This document shows positions 45,138 to 54,801 of a stretch of DNA of 64,000 bases, in pieces. Positions within the stretch are counted from its first letter, which is position 1. Every line of letters begins with the position of its first letter. A program made the translations under genes and the position numbers. Below the pieces are notes generated by a model, which was not told where the DNA came from, did not search any database, and worked only from the letters and a program-made list of their open reading frames with translations. This stretch comes from Ornithinibacillus bavariensis. Lineage in GTDB: Bacteria > Bacillota > Bacilli > Bacillales > Amphibacillaceae. The stretch lies in the NCBI RefSeq assembly GCF_018333235.1, contig NZ_BORP01000007.1, positions 62,001 through 126,000 on the forward strand, read 5' to 3'.

Positions 45138-46313
45138 TTAAATTTCATGTAAAAAGCTGACACCGTGCTCTGGCATTTCCACTTCGAAGTTATCAGCAAT
45201 TGTTGCACCAATATCGGAAAAGGTTTTACGTAATTGTAGCTCTCTACCTTCCTCAATGCCTTTGTAGTATACAAGTAATGGTACAAATTCTCGTGTATGA
45301 TCTGTACCGTGATGTACAGGGTCATTTCCGTGGTCTGCCGTTATGATGAGTAAATCATCATCCTTTAACTTATCCAATACTTCAGGTAAACGTGCATCGT
45401 ATGCTTCAAGGGCTTTTCCATAGCCGATAGGATCTCTACGGTGACCATATTTCGCATCAAAGTCAACTAAATTTAAGAAGCTAATTCCTGTAAAGTCCTC
45501 ATCCATCGACTCTACAATCTTTGTCATTCCATCATCATTATCTTTTGTACGAATCGCCTTGGTCACACCTTCACCATCGTATATATCGGAAATTTTCCCA
45601 AGTGCAATCACATCAAAATTATTATCCTGTAAGGTATTCATTACAGTTTTTCCAAATGGCTTTAATGCATAGTCATGGCGGTTAGATGTGCGTTCAAAGG
45701 CACCTGGTTTACCAACAAATGGTCTAGCAATAATCCTTCCAACCATATACTTCTCATCTAATGTCAGCTCACGAGCAATTTCACATATTTTATAGAGCTC
45801 ATCAAGTGGTACCACTTCTTCATGTGCTGCAATTTGTAGTACTGAATCTGCTGAGGTATAAACTATAAGTGCACCGGTTTCCATATGCTGAGGACCTAGT
45901 TCATCTAATATAGCTGTTCCCGAAGCTGGTTTATTCCCGATGACCTTACGACCTGACCTTTTCTCTAGCTCTTGAATTAATTCATCTGGGAAACCATCTG
46001 GAAATGTTTGGAATGGCTGTTCAATACGAAGCCCCATGATCTCCCAATGGCCAGTCATAGTATCCTTTCCATTCGAAGCCTCTTGCATTTTTGTATAATG
46101 CGCCATGGGCTTATCAGCCTTTGAAATACCTTTTAGCTCACGAATATTGCTCAGTCCAAGTGCCCCCATATTCGGCATTTTTAAGCCATCCATTTGTTCA
46201 GCAATGTGTCCTAACGTGTCTGCACCCTTATCATTAAATTGCTCCGCATCCGGTGCTTCCCCAATTCCAACTGAATCCATCACGATTAAAAATACTCTGT
46301 TAAATTTTCGCAT
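45138..46313 (-). CDS. drm: Phosphopentomutase
   Basis: Interconverts (deoxy)ribose 1- and 5-phosphate; also called DeoB. 391 residues, alkaline phosphatase superfamily: metal ligands in [14 protein letters not shown], active-site threonine in [12 protein letters not shown] (near residue 89), and [12 protein letters not shown] with the C-terminal histidine and aspartate. First gene of the nucleoside salvage operon, about 100 bp after the xerD terminator; cccatctcctaaa-type spacer contains its GGAGG ribosome site. Confidence 0.96.
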   Translation of the reverse strand: MRKFNRVFLIVMDSVGIGEAPDAEQFNDKGADTLGHIAEQMDGLKMPNMGALGLSNIRELKGISKADKPMAHYTKMQEASNGKDTMTGHWEIMGLRIEQPFQTFPDGFPDELIQELEKRSGRKVIGNKPASGTAILDELGPQHMETGALIVYTSADSVLQIAAHEEVVPLDELYKICEIARELTLDEKYMVGRIIARPFVGKPGAFERTSNRHDYALKPFGKTVMNTLQDNNFDVIALGKISDIYDGEGVTKAIRTKDNDDGMTKIVESMDEDFTGISFLNLVDFDAKYGHRRDPIGYGKALEAYDARLPEVLDKLKDDDLLIITADHGNDPVHHGTDHTREFVPLLVYYKGIEEGRELQLRKTFSDIGATIADNFEVEMPEHGVSFLHEI

Positions 46314-46400
46314 GATAATACCTCCTAAAGTCTATGTTGGCTTAAATCCCCGATTCTATGTCTATTTCATAATGTTGTAGGATGTCAGACAACTTAAAGT

Positions 46401-46424
46401 AAAAAACAAGAGCTATGCTCTTGG
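46401..46424 (-). terminator. Terminator containing the xerD stop codon
   Basis: CAAGAGC/GCTCTTG hairpin with a three-base loop, followed by TTTTTT on the minus strand. The xerD TAG is within the hairpin at its loop. Confidence 0.8.
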
Positions 46425-47303
46425 ATGATATGATTTATACATATCCTTTAGTCGCGTTTTTGTTACATGTGTATAAATTTGTGTTGTAGAGATATCTGCA
46501 TGGCCTAGCATCTCCTGAACTGCCCTTAAATCAGCACCATTTTCTAATAAATGGGTTGCAAAGGAGTGTCTTAATGTATGCGGTGTTATGTCTTTAGTTA
46601 TATGGGCACTGCTTGCTATTTTTTTTAATATTTTCCAAAAGCCCTGTCTTGTCATTGGTCTTCCATGCTGATTTAAAAATAATATATTCTCATCTTTATT
46701 CTTCTTTAGTAGACTTCGCCTTGCATCACGTAAATAAAGCTCTATAGACTTTTCGGCCATATCACCTAACGGTACAATACGTTCTTTGGAGCCCTTACCA
46801 AGGCATCGAACAAATCCCATCGTTAAATGTAAGTCACTGACCTTTAATGTAACTAATTCACTCACACGTAATCCAGTAGCATAAATTAATTCGAGCATCG
46901 CTTTGTTTCGAATATCAAGCGGAGCATTCCCCTGAATATCAAGAAGCCTGTCTACTTCTTGAACAGATAAGATATCAGGAAGTTTTCTTTCCTTTTTTGG
47001 TGTTTCAATATGTAATGTTGGGTCATGCTCAACAATATGTTCTCGAACTAAGAAATGATGAAACTGGCGGATAGAGGTAATGATTCTAGCAATAGTCGCT
47101 GAAGACTTTCCAGCATCCTTTACAGAATACAAGAATTTCAAAATATCTGCTCTAGTTATCTCACTCCATGTTGAATGATCACTCTTTTGCATATATTCCA
47201 TATACGATTTTAAATCTCTCTTATAGGATTTTAACGTGTTCTCAGCCAACCCTCGCTCTATTTGCAAATAATGAAAATAATCATTATACGCATGGTTCAA
47301 CAT
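46413..47303 (-). CDS. xerD: Site-specific tyrosine recombinase XerD
   Basis: Resolves chromosome dimers at dif together with XerC/CodV. 296 residues: N-terminal SAM-like core-binding domain (about 1-85) and catalytic domain with Arg in [20 protein letters not shown] (His and Arg), [14 protein letters not shown] (His and catalytic Tyr). Lies downstream of yqzK by three bases and of fur, as in B. subtilis (ripX). Confidence 0.96.
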   Translation of the reverse strand: MLNHAYNDYFHYLQIERGLAENTLKSYKRDLKSYMEYMQKSDHSTWSEITRADILKFLYSVKDAGKSSATIARIITSIRQFHHFLVREHIVEHDPTLHIETPKKERKLPDILSVQEVDRLLDIQGNAPLDIRNKAMLELIYATGLRVSELVTLKVSDLHLTMGFVRCLGKGSKERIVPLGDMAEKSIELYLRDARRSLLKKNKDENILFLNQHGRPMTRQGFWKILKKIASSAHITKDITPHTLRHSFATHLLENGADLRAVQEMLGHADISTTQIYTHVTKTRLKDMYKSYHPRA

Positions 47304-47306
47304 TCT

Positions 47307-47513
47307 CTACTCCCCTAATCGAAAAAATATATTTAGACGATCCATAAAGCTTTGCTCACTATTAAAAACTTTGACAGCAGGGCCCTCTGGTGTATCGTAG
47401 CGATGGAACTGTTCATATTCGGAGTGCATAATTTGCAAACCGAAATAAAATATGAATGTACATGCTATGAAAATGATAAATACTTTTACAGTATCCCATA
47501 CCATCCTTTTCAT
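47307..47513 (-). CDS. yqzK: YqzK-like DUF4227 membrane protein
   Basis: 68-residue protein with one N-terminal membrane helix (about 8-28) and a short extracytoplasmic tail containing YEQFHRYDTPEGPAVKVF. Matches the YqzK/DUF4227 family in size, sequence style and place between fur and xerD. Function unknown. Confidence 0.85.
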   Translation of the reverse strand: MKRMVWDTVKVFIIFIACTFIFYFGLQIMHSEYEQFHRYDTPEGPAVKVFNSEQSFMDRLNIFFRLGE

Positions 47514-47664
47514 ACGGCATTTCTCCTTTAATAATAAGTTAATATTAAAAGATATGCCAAAAAAGAATCACTTTATACATAATAACTAGAAAACTAGTCC
47601 CATTATTTGATAGATGCGTTGCTTCCTTTATTTTACACCAATTTTTGTTTAAATGATATGAAAT

Positions 47665-47695
47665 AATAAAAGCCTTCTCTAAAAGAAAAGGCAAT
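47665..47695 (-). terminator. Terminator of fur
   Basis: GCCTTTTC/GAGAAGGC hairpin with a five-base loop and TTTTATT on the minus strand, immediately after the fur stop. Confidence 0.8.
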
Positions 47696-47696
47696 T

Positions 47697-48158
47697 TTAT
47701 GAAGTAATCGTTTCGACTCCAGCTTTTTGACAGGATTTGCAAAGACCGTGAAAGGTAAGGCGATGATCTTGTACTTTAAATCCCCATTCATTTTCTACTA
47801 TTTTTTCTACATCACCGAGTAGATCGTCCATTATTTCCTCTACGGAGCCGCATTCAATACATACAAGATGATGATGAAAGTGCTCGGCCCCTTCTTTACG
47901 TAAATCGTATCTGGAGACGCCATCGCCAAAATTGATTTTATCAACAATTTTTAGTTCTGATAACAGCTCTAACGTTCGGTACACCGTTGCAAGACCGATC
48001 TCGGGTGCTTTTTCTTTTACTAATAGATATATTTCTTCAGCGCTTAAATGATCTGATTCCCGTTCTAATAAGACACGTACCGTTGCTTCACGTTGAGGTG
48101 TTAGCTTATAGCTTTGAGCATGAAGCTGTTTCTTAATCCGATCAATTCGATGTTCCAT
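47697..48158 (-). CDS. fur: Ferric uptake regulator Fur
   Basis: Iron-sensing repressor. 153 residues: N-terminal winged helix (SYKLTPQREATVRVLLE... PEIGLATVYRTLELL), a HHHHLVCIEC metal-binding cluster and second CxxC in HGLCKSC. ATG at 48158 chosen because GGGAGGAG lies six bases upstream and it aligns with MENRIDRIKKQL of B. subtilis Fur; the in-frame ATG six codons earlier lacks such a site. Upstream of yqzK-xerD. The sequence matches Fur more closely than PerR or Zur. Confidence 0.95.
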   Translation of the reverse strand: MEHRIDRIKKQLHAQSYKLTPQREATVRVLLERESDHLSAEEIYLLVKEKAPEIGLATVYRTLELLSELKIVDKINFGDGVSRYDLRKEGAEHFHHHLVCIECGSVEEIMDDLLGDVEKIVENEWGFKVQDHRLTFHGLCKSCQKAGVETITS

Positions 48159-48243
48159 GGCGATCTCCTCCCTCATATCCCACCTTTATTATATGCACAC
48201 GGAATAGGAGTGTCAAAGCAAATATTTGAAAAGAACGATTCTC

Positions 48244-48888
48244 TTACTTGTATAACGACTTGATATATCCGACCATTGCATCGTTCGCAATATATGCTTC
48301 TATTGCTGCTGGTATACCGGTTAATGCAATTAATATTGCAAAAACGGACACATATTTAACGAAAGGATGTAACACAGGCTGTGAAAAAGAAGTTTTTCTG
48401 GAAAATAGTTTATTTAATAAGCCTAATGTAAATATCATCGATATGCTTCCAGCAATGATATAGATAGGAATGACGATTATATTCTGTGGTGCTATACCAA
48501 AGGTAGCTACTAAAAAGCCATTTATTCCAAGCTGATTGACGATAAAACCAACTGAAAATCCTACCACTAGCCCTTTTAAAAATATTAGTATCCACACAAC
48601 TGGTAAGCCAATTACGGATAACCCAAGAATAAATAACAAGAGAATATATTTTAAATGATAAAAAAAACTTTCCTTTAATAATTGTGTTTTTTCTATTGGC
48701 TGTTCATTGGAAATATGACCAAAAAAACGCTCCAAATAGAAAAACAAATCTTGTTTTTGCTGAAATCCCATACTATTAACAATAATAGCACCAAATATAA
48801 TTCCTGATAAAAATAGTATAATCATAAAAATGTAGATGGTTGCATATTCCTTCAGATGGTCAACTAATTGCATGCTACGTTTCAACAT
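48244..48888 (-). CDS. spoIIM: Stage II sporulation protein M
   Basis: 214-residue membrane component of the SpoIID-SpoIIM-SpoIIP peptidoglycan-degrading complex of engulfment. About five membrane helices; the family region LGLSVIGLPVVWILIFLKGLVVGFSVGFIV and the following FGIAPQNIIVIPIYIIAG are visible. Expected mother-cell, sigma-E controlled. Same position as in B. subtilis, between fur and yqxK. Confidence 0.93.
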   Translation of the reverse strand: MLKRSMQLVDHLKEYATIYIFMIILFLSGIIFGAIIVNSMGFQQKQDLFFYLERFFGHISNEQPIEKTQLLKESFFYHLKYILLLFILGLSVIGLPVVWILIFLKGLVVGFSVGFIVNQLGINGFLVATFGIAPQNIIVIPIYIIAGSISMIFTLGLLNKLFSRKTSFSQPVLHPFVKYVSVFAILIALTGIPAAIEAYIANDAMVGYIKSLYK

Positions 48889-48981
48889 AGAGATCCTCCA
48901 TTCACTATTCCTATATAGTAAACGTTATGAGAATATCTATAGAAACATTCCTATCAAATCTATCTTTTTTGTATCAAATAA

Positions 48982-50154
48982 TTAATCAGTTGTGGCTACA
49001 CTACCATATTTACCACCGCCGCCAGCGTTGATAGCTAATTTTCCTTCTCGCATTTGAATAATAGAGTTCGCAAGCTTTTCAGGTACTACATCCAACAGAC
49101 TCTCATATGGTATGTTGTGAAGGATATTCATTTCTGTGTGAAAATGTTCCAATAGTTTTTTAAATGTTTTTGGGCCTAAGCCTGGTAAATATTCTAATGG
49201 AACTTGGTACAAGTATGGTGGTCTTGGAATCTCCTTTCCGGTATAATCCGCTAATTCTTCAATCCTATCCGCTACTCCTTTCACAACCTTTTTAGATCCA
49301 CAGTTTTTACATTCCGTTACATCTGGTTCCATATGAGTTAAACACTTGTCACATACAGTCTTGTGATATTTTCCTAGCTGCGGATTCATTCCATAATTTC
49401 GGATAATCTGTCTGCCTTCCACTTGATGTAATGCATAGTTAAATTCCTTAAAAGATGGTTCCTTCATGAGAATTTCCTGGTACTCCCTACCAATCTTTGC
49501 AAGGGAGTGAGCATCTGAATTCGTTACAAATGTATAATGATGTAGCTCGCGAATTTTGTCTGCCATAAAGGTATCCGAACTTAAACCTAGCTCAATACCA
49601 TCAATTAAATCTGGATCAAACACTTCTTTTAGTGACTGTTGTACACCCTTTCCGTAAAGACTTTTATAAGGGGTAAAAACATGAGCGGGAATAAATAATC
49701 CGCTTAGCTCCTTCACCTTATATTGCAAATCCTTTGCGGATCCATAATAGCGTTGGGAGCTGAGTGTAATATTTTTCATTCTTGTAACTAGCCACTCTGA
49801 AAAACGCTCCATCTCTACTAGACTTGGTAGAAAACATAATACATGAATTGGGCCATGACAGTTGTCATCATAAACCTCTATTTCTGAACCGAGAAGAAGT
49901 GTTACCTCTTCAAAACGAACTCCACCATCCTCTAATTCATAAGCTAATCCATCGTTTATCAGTCTTTTTAGTTCCAGTTGTACAGCTGGAGATTGACAGT
50001 CGATAACACCTATTAGATTAATCCCCTTATTTCTACTCGATTCTTTTAAAATATTTGTTATGGTTAAGTTTTTCGAAGCAGTGATTTTAACAGGCTTGTC
50101 AAAGATATCCCTTCCGATATGGATGTGCATATCTGCAAAATAAGCATTTAGCAT
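48982..50154 (-). CDS. yqxK: Endonuclease Q-like PHP-domain protein (YqxK-type)
   Basis: 390 residues. An N-terminal PHP phosphoesterase domain (ADMHIHIGRD, GVIDCQSP, ... VTNSDAHSLAKIG) supplies the metal centre, followed by a zinc finger (CDKCLTHMEPDVTECKNCG at about 275-293), and a helix-hairpin-helix-like segment LEYLPGLGPKTFKKLLEHF. This architecture is that of EndoQ, which in archaea and in Bacillus pumilus cuts 5' of deaminated bases such as uracil and hypoxanthine. Directly upstream of spoIIM and two bases after nudF. Activity inferred. Confidence 0.85.
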   Translation of the reverse strand: MLNAYFADMHIHIGRDIFDKPVKITASKNLTITNILKESSRNKGINLIGVIDCQSPAVQLELKRLINDGLAYELEDGGVRFEEVTLLLGSEIEVYDDNCHGPIHVLCFLPSLVEMERFSEWLVTRMKNITLSSQRYYGSAKDLQYKVKELSGLFIPAHVFTPYKSLYGKGVQQSLKEVFDPDLIDGIELGLSSDTFMADKIRELHHYTFVTNSDAHSLAKIGREYQEILMKEPSFKEFNYALHQVEGRQIIRNYGMNPQLGKYHKTVCDKCLTHMEPDVTECKNCGSKKVVKGVADRIEELADYTGKEIPRPPYLYQVPLEYLPGLGPKTFKKLLEHFHTEMNILHNIPYESLLDVVPEKLANSIIQMREGKLAINAGGGGKYGSVATTD

Positions 50155-50700
50155 TTATAACAACTCCTGCAACTCAAGATATAATACCGCGTAATTTGTC
50201 TTCGCATCATGAATTCTCTCATTCTTCACATACTGTTTTGCTTCATCTAGAGTTAATTCCAGTATATCAATAAATTCATCTTCGTCTAATGCAGGAGGCT
50301 GATCCAGTTTTTGTAAATCCGTTGCTAGGTAAATATGCATAAGCTCATCTGCAAATCCTGGTGAAGTATAGAAGGATGTTAGTTTCGTCAATGTTTTCGC
50401 TGTATAGCCTGTCTCCTCCTCTAATTCCCGTATAGCAGTAATTTCTGGGCTTTCCCCACATTCTAATTTACCAGCAGGAATCTCGATAATTGATTTCTCT
50501 AGCGGCTTCCTATATTGCTCGACAAATATAATTTTTTTCTCATCTGTTATTGGAATGACAGCGACAGCACCAGGATGCTTAATAAGTTCTCGTTTTGATT
50601 TTTTTCCATTTGGAAGTTGGACATCATCTACTTGAAGCTTTATGACCTTACCTTCAAAAATCTTTTCTGTCTTTATCGTTTTTTCCTCATACTTTTTCAT
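50155..50700 (-). CDS. nudF: ADP-ribose pyrophosphatase (Nudix)
   Basis: Hydrolyses ADP-ribose to AMP and ribose 5-phosphate. 181 residues with the Nudix box GKLECGESPEITAIRELEEETGY (G-x5-E-x7-REUxEExGU) near residue 75 and the FYTSPGFADELMHIYLA segment typical of the family. ATG at 50700 follows TAGGTGA by seven bases; an in-frame codon 13 codons earlier is not supported. Transcribed with the EndoQ-like gene. Confidence 0.93.
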   Translation of the reverse strand: MKKYEEKTIKTEKIFEGKVIKLQVDDVQLPNGKKSKRELIKHPGAVAVIPITDEKKIIFVEQYRKPLEKSIIEIPAGKLECGESPEITAIRELEEETGYTAKTLTKLTSFYTSPGFADELMHIYLATDLQKLDQPPALDEDEFIDILELTLDEAKQYVKNERIHDAKTNYAVLYLELQELL

Positions 50701-50823
50701 TGAACTATCACCTACTTTTATTAAGTAATATAATATCATACGGATTGATACAAGTTAATGAATTGGGATTTAGTTGAAATAAAAGCCTATCATACCATAC
50801 AATCTGAGTAGGAGGTTTTTTAC

Positions 50824-51732
50824 ATGAAAAAAAATAAATTAGGTCATTCCGAACTTGAAGTTAGTGCATTAACACTAGGATGCATGACGATTGGAACAGA
50901 TATAGAAAAAGCAAGATTAATCATTGATTATGCGCTTGATAAGGGAATTAATCATCTTGATACAGCGGATTTATATGATTTTGGTATGAATGAAGAAATT
51001 GTAGGTGAAATAATTAAGGATAAAAGGAACCAAATCATCATAACGACCAAAGTTGGTAACCATTTTAATAAAGAAAAAAAGGACTGGTTTTGGGATCCAT
51101 CGAAAAAGTATATTCTAGAAGAAGTAAAGGAAAGTCTCCGTCGCTTAAAAACGGATTATATTGATTTCTATATGCTACACGGGGGTACAATTGAGGATCC
51201 GATTGAAGAGACGATAGAAGCATTTGAAGCATTGAAAAAAGAAGGTATTATTCGTTCTTATGGTATTTCCTCCATTAGACCGAACGTCATACGGGAATAT
51301 GTAGAGAAATCCTCTATTGATGGTGTAATGATGCAATATAGTCTTTTAGACCGCAGACCCGAAAAGGAAATTTTTGACCTCCTTCATAATCATGGAATAA
51401 GTGTTTTAGCTCGTGGTCCGTTAGCAAAAGGCATATTGAGCAACCATGGAAAGCATCAGATGATGAAAAAGGCAAAAGAAGGATTTTTAGATTATACGTA
51501 TGAAGAACTAGTCGAGGTTGATACAAAGCTCTCCGCTTATCTAAACCGCCAAGCGCTTGCTTTACAATATGTACTAAAGCACCCTGCAGTAGCTAGTGCA
51601 GTATTTGGAGCTAGTTCACTTGAACAAGTGAAAGAAAACCTAGCATTCGATACAACTTACGAACTCAAAGATAGCATTTATGAGGAGCTTCGATTGATAA
51701 CAAAAGCTAATGAATACAAGGAACACATATAA
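50824..51732 (+). CDS. yqkF: Aldo-keto reductase (YqkF-like)
   Basis: 302-residue NADPH-dependent oxidoreductase. Catalytic tetrad in HLDTADLYDFG (Asp and Tyr), ITTKVG (Lys) and FYMLHGG (His); the C-terminal GASSLEQVKENLAF cofactor-binding region is intact. Matches YqkF in position. GTAGGAGG is upstream of the ATG. Physiological substrate unknown. Divergent from nudF. Confidence 0.9.
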   Translation: MKKNKLGHSELEVSALTLGCMTIGTDIEKARLIIDYALDKGINHLDTADLYDFGMNEEIVGEIIKDKRNQIIITTKVGNHFNKEKKDWFWDPSKKYILEEVKESLRRLKTDYIDFYMLHGGTIEDPIEETIEAFEALKKEGIIRSYGISSIRPNVIREYVEKSSIDGVMMQYSLLDRRPEKEIFDLLHNHGISVLARGPLAKGILSNHGKHQMMKKAKEGFLDYTYEELVEVDTKLSAYLNRQALALQYVLKHPAVASAVFGASSLEQVKENLAFDTTYELKDSIYEELRLITKANEYKEHI

Positions 51733-51757
51733 ACGTACAATTGAAATAATAAATATT

Positions 51758-51797
51758 AATGATAAAAGTGGCATAGCTTTGCCACTTTTATCTTCTT
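51758..51797. terminator. Bidirectional terminator between yqkF and yqkB
   Basis: Thirteen-base stem GATAAAAGTGGCA/TGCCACTTTTATC with a six-base loop between convergent genes. Confidence 0.85.
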
Positions 51798-52122
51798 AAT
51801 CGTTTTCTAATACACTATTTACTGGGATAAAAGGATTCAGAATTCCCTCTGGACTAGACAGGCGAAACATACTATTAATAAAATCTAGCTTCATTTCTTC
51901 TGCAAAGAATACTGCTTGCATTTCGTTTATGAATGTAGGAAATTGTTGGTTATCTATCTTGATGAGATTACTATTTTCTGCGTTTGTTAAGCGAAAGGTA
52001 GGTAAGCCATTAACCGCACATCCCATCTTTTTCGTATCGTACGTTAACATCACATAGTTTTCATGATTTTGATTAATTTCGTATATCTTTTCCATAGCCT
52101 TATCTGTAATGGACAGTCTCAT
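51796..52122 (-). CDS. yqkB: YqkB-like HesB/iron-sulfur-biosynthesis family protein
   Basis: 108-residue member of the HesB-like fold; the N-terminal ITDKAMEKIYEI and the YDTKKMGCAVNGLPTF segment fit the YqkB subgroup, which keeps a single cysteine and lacks the C-terminal CGC of real A-type carriers. So iron-sulfur scaffold activity is doubtful. Located 16 bp after yqjQ. Confidence 0.85.
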   Translation of the reverse strand: MRLSITDKAMEKIYEINQNHENYVMLTYDTKKMGCAVNGLPTFRLTNAENSNLIKIDNQQFPTFINEMQAVFFAEEMKLDFINSMFRLSSPEGILNPFIPVNSVLEND

Positions 52123-52137
52123 CTTCTCTTCCCCTTA

Positions 52138-52932
52138 TCACTTTTTATTAAATTGCTTCTTCATGACTTTTTCTGTTAAACCAGGAAATAGCTGATAAAA
52201 TTTACTTCCAATATCCATCCATAATGGCGCATTAATCTCCCGCTTATTCGTTAAGAGATGTTTTGTAATTTTCTCTGCTACTTTTCCTGGATCCAACATA
52301 TATTTCTCAACATTTTTTTGATAATTACCTTCAGGGTCTGCTAGGGCAAAGAAATTAGTTCGAACTGGACCTAAATTCACCGCTGTTACCTGAATTTGAT
52401 TCCTTGCTACTTCCTGTCTCAATGCATTTGTAAAACCCAAAATTGCATGCTTTGTTGAAGCATATACTGCAGACTTAGGGGTAGAAATCTTACCCGCTTG
52501 AGAGGCAATGTTAATAATATGTCCTTCATTATTATCCATAAAGTGAGGTAGGAACAGCTTTGTTATCCGAATTACTGCCAGAACATTCAATTGGTACATA
52601 AGCTCGATATCTTCCCATCTCGTATCGATAACATATTGAAAGACACCTGCCCCTGCGTTATTAATTAAGGCATGGATAGTGCCTTGCTCCTTCAGAACAG
52701 TGTTAACTACGTTATAAACATCTGCTTCATCTGTTAAATCTACCATATAAAATGATGCATGAATCTGGTGTTCCTCTTTTAACTGCTTTTGAAGTTGCCG
52801 TAACTTGTCAAGTGAACGCGCAAGCATGATTGGTGTTCCGCCAGCAGAAGCAATTTGTTTCACTAACATTTCTCCGATTCCACTAGAGGCACCTGTAACA
52901 ACTATCTTTTTTCCGGTTAATTTAGATTGCAT
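52138..52932 (-). CDS. yqjQ: Short-chain dehydrogenase/reductase (YqjQ-like)
   Basis: 264-residue SDR oxidoreductase. NAD(P)-binding VTGASSGIGE near the N-terminus, NNAGAG, active-site YASTKHA (Y-x3-K) and LGPVRTNFF are present. The C-terminus (LWMDIGSKFYQLFPGLTEKVMKKQF) is basic and may be membrane-proximal. ATG at 52932 lies inside the last codons of yqjP (11 bp overlap); an ATG six codons earlier has no better ribosome site. Substrate unknown. Confidence 0.88.
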   Translation of the reverse strand: MQSKLTGKKIVVTGASSGIGEMLVKQIASAGGTPIMLARSLDKLRQLQKQLKEEHQIHASFYMVDLTDEADVYNVVNTVLKEQGTIHALINNAGAGVFQYVIDTRWEDIELMYQLNVLAVIRITKLFLPHFMDNNEGHIINIASQAGKISTPKSAVYASTKHAILGFTNALRQEVARNQIQVTAVNLGPVRTNFFALADPEGNYQKNVEKYMLDPGKVAEKITKHLLTNKREINAPLWMDIGSKFYQLFPGLTEKVMKKQFNKK

Positions 52933-53884
52933 GATATACGAAAACCCCATCTTCTATTGTTTTGGTCACTAGTCCTTTATCCTCTAGATAATCCAATTGT
53001 CCAATGGTTTCGGACATCGTTAAATCTAGCTGTAATTGATATTGTCTAGGAAATATCTGTTCACATAGCTGGAAAGGTGTATGTGAATAATTACGTAACA
53101 GACTTAAAACCTTAGTTGCCCGAGACTCTTGTTTCGCCCTTTGCCTAGCAACAACCTCTTCTAAATTAGAGAATATTTTACCGTGACCTGGTAGTATCAC
53201 TCGAATACCCAGATCAAGACATTTTGTTATGTTTTTTCTATATTGTAATAAAGGCTTTGGACGTTCAGTCTCACCAATTAAAGGTGGTTCCATGATTGGA
53301 TTTGGACTAATATGCTGAAGTAAATGATCTCCCCCAATAAATGTACCGTCCACCATGTTTAGAAACGATAGATGGCTCTGAGCATGTCCTTTCGTTTCAA
53401 TGACACGAAATTCAGAGTGACCAGGTAAACGATCACCCTCATCTATAACATCTGTAAGTTCCCCTTTTCCAGAGAATTTTAAGGGTACACGTAGTCTTTC
53501 AATAAAAACCTGAAATTCTTTCGGAACACCAGATAAGGTAAAGTAATGATAATAAAAGTCCTCAAAATGTTTGAAATAAGCCTCATCTCTCATAATCCAA
53601 GGGGTAATATTCCGATGTCCAATAATACGTTCAACCTGACTAAATCGCTCTATTAAACCAGTATGGTCAGGATGATGATGTGTTAAAATGATTTGTTCAA
53701 TATCATTTGGTTCATATCCGATATCCTTAAGTTGAGCTACAAGTGCGATCCATGCTTCTTCCGTATTTACCCCCGCATCTACTAATGATAATGTTTCACC
53801 CTTCAATAAATAGGTGTGAACATCACCTACAGCGTATGGCGTTGGGACTGTAAGTTGATGGATCATTTTGTTAATAACAGTCAT
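52922..53884 (-). CDS. yqjP: Metallo-beta-lactamase-fold hydrolase (YqjP-like)
   Basis: 320 residues. Zinc-binding motif LTHHHPDHTGLIERF (HxHxDH) near residue 65, a later histidine in ETKGHAQSHLSF and the aspartate in GGDHLLQ, and a final histidine in LPGHGKIF. A C-terminal winged-helix tail (about 240-320) distinguishes it from small MBL enzymes, as in LACTB2-like proteins. Cotranscribed with yqjQ. Reaction unknown; proposed to be a hydrolase of thioesters or nucleic acid. Confidence 0.88.
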   Translation of the reverse strand: MTVINKMIHQLTVPTPYAVGDVHTYLLKGETLSLVDAGVNTEEAWIALVAQLKDIGYEPNDIEQIILTHHHPDHTGLIERFSQVERIIGHRNITPWIMRDEAYFKHFEDFYYHYFTLSGVPKEFQVFIERLRVPLKFSGKGELTDVIDEGDRLPGHSEFRVIETKGHAQSHLSFLNMVDGTFIGGDHLLQHISPNPIMEPPLIGETERPKPLLQYRKNITKCLDLGIRVILPGHGKIFSNLEEVVARQRAKQESRATKVLSLLRNYSHTPFQLCEQIFPRQYQLQLDLTMSETIGQLDYLEDKGLVTKTIEDGVFVYHAI

Positions 53885-54041
53885 TTTCTCCCCCCTATTT
53901 CACCAAAATGAATAACCATTCATTCACCTTTCTTCATTGTAACGCTAAAATGAAAAGAAGTCACTTAATGAAAATTTAGAGCGTGTGTATTGGTTGACTT
54001 TCCCATAAAATTCAAACAAAATCAAATTAGAGGTGAAGGTC

Positions 54042-54788
54042 TTGATAACAGAAATTATTGCCCACCGCGGGGCAAGTAAAATTGCACCAGAGAATACCAT
54101 GTTTGCTTTTGAGCTTGCTTATATGCTTGGCGCTGAAGGCATTGAAACAGATGTCCAATTAACAAAGGACAATATCCCTGTACTTATTCATGACGAGTCA
54201 CTGAGACGAACAACGAACGGAAAAGGTTATGTTAAGGACTATACGTATAAGGAGCTTCAAAGCCTTGATGCTGGATCTTGGTTTTCTTCAGACTTTTGCT
54301 CGGCAAGAATCATCACATTAGAAGATTTCTTAGTCTGGATTAAACCAAAGAATTTAACCATTAATTTAGAATTAAAGAACAACAAAATTGACTATATTAA
54401 TTTGGAATCTATCGTATACCGAATGCTAAAGGAACATTGTCTGGAGAAACGAACAACCATCTCAACATTTAATCCGACAAGTGTTAAGAGGCTAAAAAAA
54501 TATCAAAATGAAATTGGAGTAGCCTTACTAACTTCCAGACAAAATCCCAATCTAGTTGAATATGCGAAGAGCCTCGGTGCTAATGCGCTACATATTAAAT
54601 ATCGACTAGTTAACAGATCATTAATTACCGAAGCACATGCTAACACTATGGCTGTCCGTGTCTATACAGTAAATCGATATAGACAAATGATAAACTGTTT
54701 TCATGAAGCATGTGATGGGATATTTACAGATGTACCCTATAAAGCAGTTACACTTCGAAAAGTATTTCAATATAAAAGACAATTATAA
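54042..54788 (+). CDS. Glycerophosphodiester phosphodiesterase family protein
   Basis: Hydrolyses glycerophosphodiesters to glycerol 3-phosphate and alcohol. 248 residues with the GDPD signature HRGASKIAPENTMFAF, the EGIETDVQLTKD metal site, and VLIHDESLRRTTNG. No signal peptide, so cytosolic. TTG at 54042 six bases after AGAGGTG is chosen; a GTG three codons earlier coincides with that site. Begins a plus-strand run with namA, rnz and an aldehyde dehydrogenase gene, the first 14 bp ahead of namA. Confidence 0.88.
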   Translation: MITEIIAHRGASKIAPENTMFAFELAYMLGAEGIETDVQLTKDNIPVLIHDESLRRTTNGKGYVKDYTYKELQSLDAGSWFSSDFCSARIITLEDFLVWIKPKNLTINLELKNNKIDYINLESIVYRMLKEHCLEKRTTISTFNPTSVKRLKKYQNEIGVALLTSRQNPNLVEYAKSLGANALHIKYRLVNRSLITEAHANTMAVRVYTVNRYRQMINCFHEACDGIFTDVPYKAVTLRKVFQYKRQL

Positions 54789-54801
54789 TGGAGGTATTTT
54801 A

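Noticed and set aside
47545-47742. 65-codon minus-strand frame across the end of fur
   Set aside because: Overlaps fur and its terminator in another frame; composition is not protein-like.
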